Below are positions 12,386 through 23,879 of a stretch of DNA of 64,000 bases, piece after piece (the stretch's first letter is position 1; each line of letters starts with the position of its first letter). A model generated the notes under the pieces. The model was not told the DNA's origin, searched no databases, and saw nothing but the letters and a program-made list of their open reading frames with translations. The translations under genes and the position numbers were made by a program. This DNA is from Terebella lapidaria (Eukaryota > Annelida > Polychaeta > Terebellida > Terebellidae): contig OX424569.1 in the NCBI GenBank assembly GCA_949152475.1, positions 34,207,950 through 34,271,949 of the forward strand, given 5' to 3'.

Positions 12386-15216
12386 ATGGCCACATCTACA
12401 ACACCCGTACCAGGCCTGACCAGGTACCTAGTACCCGCTGATGAGCTAGAGTACCCGGAATACACCTTCCGCATCAGAGCAGCAGATGACACTGGGAGGA
12501 GGCACCTCCATCAGCTGATATCAGCTCTACTGAACACCAGCGGCGGCGTCATCAAGATAGATCCAGGCATGCCACTGGACAGTAAACAGTATGACAAGTG
12601 GCAAAATCGTCTTAAAGATCAGATACTCAAGTTCATGCCAGAACATATTTACAATCAATGTATATCACTCAGTGAGAAAAGTGGCGATCTATTCATGCTG
12701 ATTAGGAAATCAACAGTTTTCATCACAACAGAATCATACATGCACACGAGAGGGGCTGAATCCAGCACAAATTATGTTGGTCATTGGCGTGACATCTCGG
12801 CTGTGGTCAGTCAGAGAGTTGATGGAGGTATTCCAACAATATTCCCTCAGAACACCAGGTACACCTACAATAATAGATGTCCTGTGATAGAGAGCAACAA
12901 TCTGGAATTTAAGTCTTATACCTGCAACACTGTAGACAAATTGATAGAAAGGCTTGGAGAACCAAGGACATTGAAGACACTGCTGGGAATGGCGAATGTG
13001 AGCGGAGGGGGTGAGATCGTACTCGGAATTAAAGAGCATCCTTCTGGACATGGGAACATCATTGTCGGTCAAGAACTTGATGTCTCAGAGGAAGCTGACT
13101 TCGAGGAAAAGTTGGCCAAGCTTCTGGAAGAAGACGCCAATGGCACAAAGCGCGTTTGGGGAAATCCCTCAGTTGTTCCATCCGAGGGTACTCACTGGGC
13201 CTGTGACATCCTGCATCTAGGATCACCACCATATCACTGCCGTCCTCCCTGTAAATCATGTCCTCACAGGAAAAGACGGTGTCTGATATGTATCCGTGTT
13301 GCACAGGTGCATGGGGGTGTGTATGAGAGGCCACCCGAATCCTTCACGGTCACTGATGATGGTGATGTTCACATGTACGAGTTCAGCGAGTGGCGAGAGA
13401 AACACCAGATTGCAGCATCGAGTGCATTACCACTTCAGCCACTACTGTCTGACAAACCCATAACGTCCACAGTCAAAACGGCAGCTGCACAAGCCTTGAG
13501 CTCCTCAGGAACAAGTGAACAGGCTTCCAGTATATTTGAAGACGAGATGCAAATATCCTTCAGAGAACACAGTTCACATGCTGAGCTACATGGATTCATA
13601 CCCGAGTACTCAGATCATCATCTGAGGAAAAACACAATGTTCGACATGACACGACCACTGCATTGTACACCTCCAGCTGAGGACATTGAGAAATTGACCA
13701 ACACTCTCGTAATGAACCAAGTGAACACGGAACTGGGACACCAAAAAGGGTTTGGGATTGCTGACAGAAGTCTGTACAACTGTATTGAACACAGCCTTAC
13801 ACCCCTCAAACCGCAAGAGCACACCTTGGATCTGTTTACACTCACAGCTACTGCCAAAGCTGTTCTGTTCATCATATGTGCCAGCTTCAGTTCCAACAAG
13901 CGTGCTCTCATTGCATATGGCATGGTCCTAGGGAGAGTTATGAAGCAGAGAATTCTTCAAAATCTGACCTTAACTGACAAAGTTCCATCACTTGATTTTT
14001 GTTGTCTGTTTTTGGACTTAAGTAGCGGTAAATACCACAACGTCAGTCCTGCTTTCTATGACAAATGGCTCAAAAACACTTTCGAACCCGCTGGGCTTAT
14101 TTCAGCATTAGGGAGGGTTCTGACCAAAGTACAGACACATTTCTGTGATGCTGTACATCATGCAGCAGCCACATCACTATCTACAGAGCAGACATCCACG
14201 TTGTTGGCCATTGCCGGAACACGCCTGAATGTGATCGAGGGTCCGCCCGGATGCGGCAAGACTATGCTGGCTCAACACGTATGTGAGAACAGGGGGAAGG
14301 GGAAATCTGCTTATATCAGTGCATCAGTGGCATTGAACAAGCGTGTCCAAGCTTCAGGGAAAGTGGAAGCCTTTCTTGCGAGTGAGAGTGTGGATATTCT
14401 CAGCTTACTGAGAGGAGAAATAAAGGGAAGGGTTCACATAGTGATAGACGACAACCACTGCTACCAACACAGCGGTCAGACCATTGCAGAAATCTGTCGG
14501 CAAATCACAACTGCAGGCAAATATCTTTATGTTTTCCAGGATTCCAGGTTCCAGAATTATCAGCTTCAAGAATCATCACAATTCGTGAGACACCTCATCA
14601 GCAACTACAGCAACTACATGATAACAACCATGAAAGAGATCCAACGGAACTCACAAATAGTGGGATCCTTTCTGAAGGCTCAGGTTAAAAACCTACAGGA
14701 AGATGATAACCTCAAGTGTGTCAGTGACATAGAGGGAAATGACATTCACGTCAAGCATATCACGAAGCTGAGGGAGCGCGGCCCAGATAACAGTCTTCTG
14801 ACACACATCAGAGACTTGATTTCCCAGCCGTTCAGTACCAGCCAGTGGCAGTGCTCCTACAGTGATATTGCTGTGTTGGTGGACGACTCTCAAGGTCTGG
14901 AGGAGGTGTCGATGTTCAAGGATGTGTTTGAGCAATTCCAGCCTGGAAGCAAAATCCAAAGTGCGGAAGTCTATCCTGTTGAGGGCATGATTGTGGATCT
15001 GCTCAAGAACTTCAGTGGTCTTGAATCAAAGGTCATAGTATTCATTATGCCCAAATCTAGTCCAATGCCACAACAGGATGTTCGAGCTAGGCTCACAAAA
15101 CATATGATAGCAGTGGCATCACGGGGCATACACAGAGTTGACATCCTGCGGGAGGACAATCTGGACAAGGATCTCGCTGACCGAATGAACATCGATCTGT
15201 ATCCACATGGCAAACT
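12386..15216 (+). CDS. Schlafen-like protein, large first coding exon
   Basis: The exon encodes about 944 residues. Residues about 39-57 (HQLISALLNTSGGVIKI) look like the first AlbA/Schlafen lobe. Residues 169-230 form the second: E169-S-N-N-L-E174-F-K, then TLLGMANVSGGGEIVLGI. A Cys/His cluster (C285, C289, C292, H294, C299, C302) fits the zinc site of the Schlafen core. Residues 617-700 carry a Walker A P-loop (GPPGCGKT, 619-626) and a Walker B-like VHIVIDD. The end (FSGLESKVIVFI, then AVASRGIHRVDIL) resembles late superfamily-1 helicase motifs, as in long group III Schlafens. The start is an ATG with a good context (AAGATGG), 17 bases after a splice acceptor. The apparent stop TAA (15218-15220) overlaps a perfect GTAAGT donor at 15217-15222, so the protein probably continues into later exons. 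Schlafens are tRNA/rRNA-cleaving or antiviral factors; the function here is inferred. Confidence 0.82.
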
Positions 15217-15222
15217 GTAAGT
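15217..15222 (+). other. Splice donor overlapping the apparent stop codon
   Basis: The sequence AAACT|GTAAGT gives a consensus donor after two bases of a codon (phase 2). Splicing here removes the TAA. The next plausible exon, at 17917, supplies the one base needed. Confidence 0.6.
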
Positions 15223-15304
15223 AAATATTAACATGAATCAGCAAAATCACTGCTCGTAAAGGAGTGGGTGAATTGAAATACACGACTTGTAATTTTGTGG
15301 AAGT

Positions 15305-17840
15305 AATTAAGGCATTTCGACAGAAAACCTTTACGGTTTTAGGAGATTTTTTTTTCTTTTTTTTTCTCCTTCTTCCGCCGTTTTAGTCTCCGGACGATAA
15401 CTTCAGATTGCCTCAATGGATCCTTGCCAAATTTTCACCATTAGTCAGAAATGATATGTGGAAGAAATCTTTCTCTTTTTGATCCAGCTCGGAGGTCCGT
15501 GAGGTCCGTGAGGATGAAATCAGGGCTGATTTTGAGACTTGGTTTCCAGACTATAACTTGAAAAGTATTCAGGCAATAGTTGCAGACTTCTGCATGGAGT
15601 TGCATATACCACCAGGAAAGAACGCTTTTGATTTTGGGATCGATTCGTCAAACGACCTTTGACCTAGAGGTCAAAATAATTTTTTGCTAATTCATCCTTG
15701 AGGCTTCCTGCATACCTCGAAATCGGTACGCCATAGAGCGAAACGGATGTTATTTTCGGACTTGTCATTCTAGACAAACATGTCTACCAGGTATTAGGGA
15801 TGACGTTCGACCTTTAACTTAATTTTTTTTTGCTGACTCGGCATTTTTCGTATTCGCCGATATCTTGGAAATGGTGCATCGTAGAGCGAAGCAGACGATA
15901 TTTTCGGACTCGTCGCCCTTCGTCGATATCTCGGAAACAGTGTGTCGCAGAGTGGAACGGACATTATTTTCGGACTCGTCGCCATAGGCAAACATGTCTG
16001 AGGGGTGTTAGGGATGACCTTTGACCTTGACTTTATTTTTTTTCAGTGAGTCGGCACTTTTTGCTTTCATCAATATCTCGGAAACAGTGCATCATAGAGA
16101 TCATAGGGATGAACTTTGACTTTATGTCTGTCTGTATGATAAGGTCTGTATGTGCATCATACAGACCTTGACCTGAATTTTTAGCTTAACGGACCCATGG
16201 TTGTGTCCGGCGTCTATCCGTCGGTGTCGGCGTTGTCAAACGCTGAGAAAAATCTGATCGATGAATATTGCTGTTAATTGACACTCACATTGCTGTATAA
16301 TTGATAATTGATGATTGATAATTGATAATAATTGATACTTACATTGCTGTAATTCACAAAATATGTTCTATGGACCCATAGCGGGACCATTTTGTCGAAA
16401 AATGGCCAATTTTTAAATTTGGCGGCCATTTTCTCAAAAACTGTTGATCAGATTTGAGATTTTTGTTTCAAAAGATTCCCCCTGATGTGTATAAGTTTCG
16501 TTGCCCTTGAATCGTCGGTCTGTGTGTGGCAGCCATTTTGATTTTTTCAACCGGTCCCAGATAGGACTTTTCCATGTTAAATTAGCCTATGCTTTATAAT
16601 GGGGACAAATTTCTCCTAATATCTCACTTAATATTGGGTTTGACATTAGGAATCAATTATGCACATATTATATAGGAATGTAAGTATCAATCTATTACCA
16701 CAAATACAGTAGATTTTGATGATGCCAATAACAAACGTAAAGTACAATATTTTGCAATAGAAACAAAAATCAGAAGGCTACTGAGTTGATGGTATCCTCG
16801 GGGACAGATTACATAAATTATATATGCCGATTACTCTCGTGACCTTGAATTTGACCTTCGACCCAATTTTTGAGGTCACAGCACAAAATGGCTAATATCT
16901 CGCTTATTATCGACTTCACAGCTTATGAATCAATTGATGACTCATAGAAAATGATATATGTTGAATATTCTCATGACCTTGAACTTAACCTTTGACCTTA
17001 TTCTCAAGGTCAGAGCACAAAATGGGTAATATCTCGCTTATTATCAACTTAACAGCTTAGGAATCCATTGTGGACATATAGGAATGATGTATGCCGAATA
17101 TTCTGATGACCATGAATTTGACCTTTGACCTCGTTTTCAAGGTCAGAGCACAAAATGGCTAATATCGCATTCATTATCTACTTTACAGGTTAGGAATCAA
17201 TTTAAAACATATAGGAAATGATGTATGTCGAATATTTCATTGACCTTGAATTTGACCTTTGACCTCATTCTCAAGGTCAGAGCACAAAATGGCTAATATC
17301 TCATTTATCATCTACTTTACAGGTTAGGAATCAATTGTGAACATATATGAAATGATGTATGCTGAATATGTCGATGAACTTGACCTTTGACCTCATTTTC
17401 AAGGTCAGAGCACAAAATCGCTAATATCTTGCTTATATAGGAGATGATATATGCTGAATATTCTTGTGCTTGAATTTGACCTTTGACCTCAATAAACTGA
17501 AACCGATAAGAAAGCAAAGAATATCTTTGACAGTACTAGTCAGTTCCATTCTAGTTTCATATCATTGTATATTAGGCCCTAACACGATCGATTTAATTAG
17601 AACAAGTTTTAGGAGTGAATGATGTTCAATTATTATCATGGCTTCAGGACATTGCCTTCAGCTTACATACATGTATAACTGTCTTGGGTCCTGCAAGTGA
17701 AGAGCCCTACTGCTCTATGTTTTTTGTGAGTTGTCATTTTGTTTGTTCCTTTGGGATCTCGGTGGCAAGCATATCATAAATATTATGGGTTAGTCTCTAC
17801 ACCGAAATGCCTCCAAGGCATCTTTAGGCCTTGACGTTTA
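15305..17840 (+). repeat. Dispersed repeat, copy 1, with two internal tandem arrays
   Basis: The sequence shares long stretches with the reverse complement of 28675-30805. Examples are the block around 15490-15670 (GTCCGTGAGGATGAAAT, then CACCAGGAAAGAACGC, then ACGACCTTTGACCTAGAG) and the end phrase GGCCTTGACGT near 17830. From 15700 to 16130 there are about four copies of the array seen in the other copy, here in inverse orientation. From about 16830 to 17500 a second array of about 120-bp units is present. No coding capacity is seen. It may be a non-autonomous DNA element with a tandem core. The exact ends are uncertain. Confidence 0.6.
16830..17500. repeat. About 120-bp tandem repeats rich in TGACCT motifs
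   Basis: Five to six diverged units each contain a TGACCTTGAATTTGACC-like phrase, CAAGGTCAGAGCACAAAATG, a block resembling AATATCTCGCTTATTATC, and an ATGATGTATGCCGAATAT block. The exact 13-mer TGACCTTTGACCT occurs at 17119, 17253, 17381 and 17477, and once more at 16015 in the flanking part of the same element. Confidence 0.8.
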
Positions 17841-17916
17841 GTTGTTTATCAATTCATCGAAAAGTTGTTCATGTATGTGTAATTAATATATATCACTTTC
17901 ATAATGATTCTTCCAG

Positions 17917-17941
17917 GAAGCAAGTCGCTGAGATCAGGCAG
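17917..17941 (+). CDS. Putative 25-nt exon of the Schlafen-like gene
   Basis: The segment is preceded by GATTCTTCCAG and followed by GTATGT, good acceptor and donor sequences. Joined to the exon ending at 15216 it completes a leucine codon and then reads KQVAEIRQ, ending in phase 0. That is the phase needed by the exon starting at 60575. A microexon this short cannot be proved by sequence alone, and other exons may lie in the 42.6-kb intron that follows. Confidence 0.5.
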
Positions 17942-17959
17942 GTATGTATAATGTATACT

Positions 17960-18694
17960 TCTGATGCCCCATACTGATGCCCCATACAACTTTACTGAAA
18001 TCATGGAAATCGATGTGGTAAATATGGTTAATTTTCTGATTGATAATATTTTTGTGGAATTTGGTGGTCGAATATTTCAACAAACTATTGGTATTACCAT
18101 GGGTACAAACTGTGCACTATTATTGGCAGACATGTTTTATACTCATATGAATCAGATTTTATCCAACATTTACAACGAGAGGGTTCTAAGAAACTAACAT
18201 GTAATTTTAATTTCATTTTACGATACATAGATGATGTATTGTCGCTAAATAATCCCAAGTTTGGTGATTATTTGGATGTCATATATCCTAAGGAGCTTGA
18301 AATTAAGGATACAACAGACTCCGCAAATTTTTCCAACTATCTCGACTTGAGGTTGGAGATTGATAATGATTGTGACCTGTCAACTAGATTATATGACAAA
18401 CGTTATGATTTCAAATTTTCCATAATCAATTTCCCTTTTCTAAGCAGCAACATTCCTATGTCACCGGCATATGGTGTGTTTGTTTCTCAACTTATGCGCT
18501 ATTCCAGAGCTAGTTGCAAATATGAGGACTTTGTCTATCGAAGTGCCCAGCTAGTCTCTAAACTGCTGCGACAAGGATATGTTTTACCAAGACTCATAGC
18601 TGCGTTTAAGAAATTCTATGGACGTCATCATGATCTGGTCGATAAATACAGCAAATCCATATCTGCCATGCAACTAGATCTATTTTCATGTTAA
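17960..18694 (+). pseudogene. Reverse transcriptase fragment, Penelope-like type
   Basis: Two overlapping plus-strand frames encode one RT. The first (from 17964) reads VEFGGRIFQQTIGITMGTNC, then ALLLADMFYTHMNQ. The second (from about 18190) reads FILRYIDDVLSLNNPKFGDY, with the catalytic RYIDD, then SNYLDLRLEIDND, LYDKRYDFKFSIINFPF, and KFYGRHHDLVDKYSKSIS. A single-base frameshift near 18190 separates them, and the 5' end is missing. The MGTNCA-LLAD and RYIDD blocks are the type seen in Penelope-like and related invertebrate RTs. Assignment to that superfamily is from memory of the motifs. It sits only about 18 bases inside the intron after the 25-nt exon. Confidence 0.75.
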
Positions 18695-19001
18695 TTTTGG
18701 GGAATTCATGACGGGTGCCACTAGTGGGGCAGAAAATGTTCACTCTTTCCGGAACACCTGATTTCACCTCCTAATGGCCATTTTGGGGGGTTCATGAGTT
18801 TCCCTGTCATTTTTGTGTTTTCTCTCACTTCGTATGCCTGATATGACTTTCTGTCCTCGGACTATGAGATTGGATAACGGACCCTGTTTTGTTTGCTCGG
18901 AATACTTAATACTGGGTATTGATTCCACGTCTATCGCTGATCAATATTTACCAATCACTGTACTACATCTTGTGATATACTACTGTTTTCACAAACGTTC
19001 T
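18695..19001 (+). other. Tail of the RT element, no intact gene
   Basis: The sequence after the RT stop probably is the decayed C-terminal or 3' part of the same element (for example the plus-strand phrase GTTCACTCTTTCCGGAACAC). It ends where the first Gypsy LTR begins. I see nothing else in it. Confidence 0.4.
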
Positions 19002-19005
19002 ATAC

Positions 19006-20059
19006 TGTAACGGGTTTGGGGGTCAACCAGAGTTGACGGAAAATTTGAGGGTTGGTAGCGTGGTCTGGAATGGACCTCCAATCGTTTCCGACTGCAATCT
19101 GCAACTGCAACTGAAATTTAGATTCCGGTTGCGATTCCGCTTCCGGTACTGCAACTGCTCTGTCGTTTCCGTCTCTGCAACTGCCCCGTTATTTCCATCT
19201 CTGCAACTCTGCAACTGCTCCGTCGTTTCCTTCACCGCAACTGCTCCGTCAGGTACCGTCTCTGCTACTGCTCCGTTGATTCCATCTCTTCAACTGTGCC
19301 GTTGATTCTGTCTCCGTCTTCTTCTCGGATGATCTGGGTTCTGGATCACCCTCAGACGTTATCAGCTTTATCTTAACCGACTGTTAACTTGTATATCTGT
19401 TCTCCAAAATTCTTTCTTTACCGATTACCATCACTTTATCATTCTTCAAATTTCTTCAGGAACACGGAAAAATAATCCGGATGATGTTTTCAAGTTTATT
19501 TTCTGAGTGTACAGTCGGAAGACATAAATTGTAATCATCTGCATGACCTAAGCCGGAGCCCGGGAGTACTCTGCTCTGGGAGAAGGGTTTGAACAGGTCG
19601 ACGTCAGGACATCAACTCCAGTTATCCTCGCCGGAGCGAGGGCTTTTATAGATCTCAGACCCGGTGTCACGTAACCAACCGATTGTGACGTCACAGACCG
19701 ACAAAACACTGATTTTTCCGGAATTCCCAAAAACATGTTAGAACCAATCAGTGGCTGCCACGTCACCTTTTAAACCGAAAATGAGGCTGATCACATGACC
19801 TTTCGGAAATTACGTAGTTTGACGTTTTTGTACTCCGGGGTCTCCAGCACAACCGTGAGGGTGTCCAGCGTATCCGTCCCAACAGTCTAAAAATTATTCC
19901 AAGTTCTAAGCCGGAACACCTCTCTAATACCATCAATATGAAACCGTATGAACTGTTGAACACATTAACATTTTAATGATCTGTTATTCAACCGTAATAT
20001 CATGAAATAATGTACCAAATACCTTGGGAAACGGTTGGGAACACCCCAAATCCGTTACA
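19006..20059 (-). repeat. LTR (3' LTR of element 1)
   Basis: Ends are TGTAACGG and CCGTTACA, an 8-bp inverted repeat. It carries a TATA-type box (TTTTATA on plus at 19644-19650). Relative to its partner it lacks about 38 bp near 19060 but keeps a segment near 19710-19780 that the partner has lost. Confidence 0.92.
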
Positions 20060-20072
20060 CTCCCCCTTCCTT
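20060..20072 (-). other. Polypurine tract of element 1
   Basis: On the minus strand this reads AAGGAAGGGGGAG directly before the 3' LTR, identical to the tract of the intact element at 49093-49105. It primes plus-strand DNA synthesis. Confidence 0.85.
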
Positions 20073-20189
20073 AAACTCTGTATCTCTTAACTATTTTTAC
20101 TGTCACTGTACCCGGATATCTTGCTTGCTCCGTTTCCCTTTTATAACTCTTAACTATACTAGGATCACTGGGAAACGGTTCTTCTTTCT

Positions 20190-21889
20190 TCATCTTGCGA
20201 TGACTTGCGACGACTTGCGACGACTACTGCCCACCAGAATCACGGCGCGAACTGCTCCCTGTCGGCAGACGAGGCGGAATCGTATGCGGAACCAATGGTC
20301 GTCCGTAGCTTGTTCCGCGAGCATCAATCCGTTCCGGAGCCACTCGTCCCGGATGGACCAGTCTTGTATCCGGATGATTTGACACGCAGGGAAGAGACCG
20401 AATGGTGACTCTCTCTGCTCCATGACCTCTACGTAGATGCGTAGAGCTTAGTACCTGGCATGCTCCGGGACTTCAGGTGCAAAGACAGATGCACTTCTTC
20501 CTCCGATGTTCACTGGAAAGCAGTGTGACGGCCAAGGTTGAGTTGAAAGACCGCCAAACGGGTAGAAGGTGTAGGGTGGACTCTGAGTCGAGGCTCTTGT
20601 CTGGCTCCTTCCGGAACGCTCACTGGAGGACTGACGGGGCGGGTCTCCACCAGGGAAAGGATTCCGGAGTAGCCCTGGCTTGGTCCATCAGGATGCTTCT
20701 CTGGGTTCTCTGCACATCCGCATGACTTCGGTCGGACGTGGAAGCGGAGAACTCCATTCCGTCATCACGGACCACGGTACTTGTTCTGCCTCCGGCCACT
20801 GCTTGGATGGTTGACGGCAACATCCTCTCCGTAGATCCTCGGGTCTCCGCCTCACTGCCAGCTCTGCTCTCCATGCCGCTACCTGCTCTGCTACCAGCTC
20901 TGCTTTCTGCTCCGCCTCCTGCTCTGCTACCGGCTCTGCTTTTCGCTCCGCCTCAGGGTCTGACGATTACACTGCTCACAGCTCTGCCACTGCTATTTGT
21001 TTTCAGAACCGGACTCCGAAAGCTGCCTTCTCCATCTCTGCCCTGCATTTCCACAATATTTGTCACTCTGACCTCCGGTGTTGCTCTTCTGGAACCCTCT
21101 TCCAACAACTGGAACTTGTAGTCATACACTCCCTTGCTCTCCCCCTTGCCGCTGTTCTCGGAAGACTTTGGGGGTGAATGCCGCTTCTTTGCTCGGCTCC
21201 GCTCTCCGCCACGGTCCTTCGTGTGCTCCGGACTCTCCTTTTTGTGCTCACGGCGTTGATGTCGGTCGGAACGCTCCTCTGAACGGCTGTGGCACTGCTT
21301 CCTGCTTCGATCATGGTCTGCTCCGGTTCTGCGGGATGAATCCGGACTCCGGGAAGTCCGGGAAGAGCTCCTGGTGACTGGTGGTCCTACCGGCTCTGTA
21401 TCTTCCAGTACCTGCATGTCTTCTTCATCTGCTAAGAATTTCAGCTCCGGCTCCTCGTCCGAACTGCTGCCCGCCTCTGTGGAACATCGGCTGCCAGTGT
21501 GGCAACCGACTGAGTACCAGAACGGTACTGGGTCTGGGACGAAACGGAACCTCCTCACTCCGATTCCGTGTCCGACAGCTGCGCGTACCTCATAGTTGGC
21601 GTCTTCTTCATTTTCCGCGGAGTCGTTTTGGACCTCGAGGCTTTCTCCTCGAACTGCCAACCCGGAGACGTATTGGACTTGCTTCAATTCCGTGACGGGC
21701 CTGTGGATTTTGAATCCCCTCCTTTCGTCTGCTCCACTGGTCACACTGCGGACAGGAAGAGATGGTGACTTCACTCGTATGTTGCTCCGTGATGTGACGG
21801 AGCAGCGTGTGCTTGTTCTTGAATTTTTGATTGCAATCCAGACACTGGTGCGAGCAGGGCTTGCGGGGTGTTTTCTTCACTTTCGGCAT
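20190..21889 (-). pseudogene. Broken zinc-finger/RS accessory gene of element 1
   Basis: Several minus-strand frames together match the 619-residue accessory protein of the element at 47706-60323. The start (21889) reads MPKVKKTPRKPCSHQCLDCN and carries the first finger (C-x2-C...LLRHITEQH) and the second (CPQCDQWSRRKEG). An RS-rich middle follows in the frame 20953-21774. A conserved end (EQRESPFGL, then RIQDWSIRDEWLRNG) lies at 20190-20423. Frameshifts separate these parts. Conservation at the protein level over the whole length shows it was a real gene. Confidence 0.8.
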
Positions 21890-21968
21890 AGTGTTTCTCT
21901 GCTCCGGGTCGATGTTGACTCAGCCACAGCAAACTGCTTTCTGGTAAGAGGAGACTGCTGTCGGCCCT

Positions 21969-22033
21969 TTTTATAGTTCAAAATTGTCACGTGACGTACT
22001 TCTCTGCATGATGATTGGCTGCTCAGCAAACCA
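21969..22033 (-). promoter_or_regulatory. Internal promoter upstream of the RS/zinc-finger gene (element 1)
   Basis: Minus strand, 5' to 3': CCAAT (ATTGG on plus near 22014), CACGTG (21988-21993), then CTATAAAA (plus TTTTATAG ending at 21976), about 80 bases before the ATG at 21889. The arrangement matches the intact element. Confidence 0.65.
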
Positions 22034-22232
22034 CTACTCCTTCTGGTGGCGATCGCCTGCAAAGTCCGCTTTCCCAGAAAACACCAAGGTCTTGAATAAC
22101 ATATTTCCGCCACTGCTATCTGCTACTGCTATCCGCTATTTCGCTACTGTTGTCCGCCACTGCTTTCTGCTACTGCCATTCCGCCTCCGTCACTGCCACC
22201 ACTGTCCGTCCCTGCCAACTGCATCTGCCTTC

Positions 22233-22984
22233 TCACGGTTCGCCCTCGTCAGCTGTCCAAAAGTCGGTCGCCTCCGATTCCATGTCCAAGAGATCCGAAG
22301 AAAGGGTGGGAGTCGGAGGACGATATTCCCGGACGAGAATTTTCGTGTCCCAGTCTTCCTGGTTCTTTAACTGCATCGGACCGCACTGCTCCACTAAAAT
22401 CTCCGGGCAGCAGCAGGGGAAACTGCTGCTGCCCGTAGACATCCCCTACGGTCCAGAACCCACTCAGGAATCTCAAACGGCTCCGGCTGCCTACTGGGAA
22501 CGCCTGCTCTGATATCCCAGTCCGTTCCGTACTCGAGCTGCCTGATCGTCGGGACAGGAGATGGAGGTCGTCTTGGAGGGAGGTCCTTGTACCAGTCGAC
22601 ACGAGCCTGATGGCCCTTGGTAGCCGCTCCCCTCCTGGCGGAGTCGAACGTTCCGACTTGGCTAAGTGTCCATTCGTCCTGAGGAGGACGGTTTTCTAAA
22701 GGGTAGGACCATCCGTGAGCCTCCTGGAGGTGTCGCCGCAAATCACAGGCCCGGTTGAAATACATGGCGCAAAGACAGTAGTAGTACTTCTGCGCCGGAC
22801 AGGCATGCTGCCACTTACTCCCTTCATCCGCAAAGGTTCGGTCACACTTTCTGCAATACCGCCATGGCTCTATCTTCCGGGTGCCCAAACCGGTCCTGTT
22901 AGGGCCGCCACCTAATTGCAATTGGTTTGCCATCCGGAAGGCCGGAGAACAGAAGTCGTGGTTTTGTTTAAACCGTTTCCACAA
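22233..22984 (-). pseudogene. Zinc-finger accessory gene of element 1, smaller ORF
   Basis: The frame 22394-22984 encodes 196 residues with YCRKCDRTF...WQHAC and YYYCLCAMYFNRACDLRRHL, then EAHGW. It continues with ENRPPQDEWTLSQVGTFDSA and a WDIRAG segment. These align with the 258-residue protein at 51553-52329. The homologous tail (REYRPPTPTLSSD) lies in another frame at 22233-22442, so a frameshift has cut it. The N-terminus is also altered. Confidence 0.8.
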
Positions 22985-23126
22985 TTCCGGGTGACACTTG
23001 CATTTTTCTCTGCTAATCTGCTCTGCCGGAAAAGTCTGCTAGTTGATTCGATTTCGTCAAACTTCAACACTGATGTGCACAGCTCGAGGTCTGCTCTCCA
23101 ACTGCTGCCAGAGCCCGTTTTCAAGG

Positions 23127-23205
23127 CCCTTTTACACTCTTTCTAGTCACGTGACTGGGAAAGCTCTATGCTGATTGGCTGCTACAGGAGTGACGTCACA
23201 AGTAG
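23127..23205 (-). promoter_or_regulatory. Degraded internal promoter of the smaller accessory gene (element 1)
   Basis: A CACGTG (about 23146), an ATTGG (about 23173) and a TGACGTCA (about 23192) lie in the same order as in the intact element. The TATA position has decayed to TTTTACAC. Confidence 0.55.
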
Positions 23206-23879
23206 TCAAAAACTCAACCATTAACCGGGAGGTGTCCGGCTCCGGCTCAATCGGCAAATTCTGCCGGCTCAACCGGATGAATCTGCCTGCCAGGCGAAAA
23301 TCTTGACTGCAAGTTGGGCGTTTCCGCCATCACCACTGCTCTGCCAACTGCATATCTGCTCAATGGTATAACTGCTTGCCGACTCTGGAAACTGCATACA
23401 TTCTCATCCAGAAGGAGGGCTCTTCCTATCTGGAGTGATGTTTCGCCGCTTCTGTCAATCTGCAGCCGGTTTGCTGTCTCTGCTAGTGGAAACTCCTGCT
23501 GAAGGTTCTCAGGCGGAAGACTTTTCCGTTTAAATTTTCTTGATACGGGAGACGTGTACCTGCTTTTCTGAAGATACTAGACTGCTAACCCAGGTTCTTC
23601 TGGACTCCTGGCCGCTATTCTTGACTGGTTGACAATGAGCTCAACCCAGTCAGAACCTCTAGGATGTCTTCTATCCAGTCTCTGCACCGCATTCCGCTCT
23701 GCATGCTTTCCGCTTCCGGAATCAGCACTGCATTCTGTTCTATCCTCTAGCGGTCGCATTCTGCCGGAACTCAACGTTTTACTAGGGTCTCAGCTATCTC
23801 CACCCTCTGCTCTGCAGCTCACACGGCCTCTCCGCATATCTCCGTCTTCTGCGGCTTTACTCCGAGTCTGTGTCCGACT

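Noticed and set aside
17964..18694. Host gene exons
   Set aside because: The motifs MGTNC and RYIDD are those of a reverse transcriptase and a frameshift splits it.
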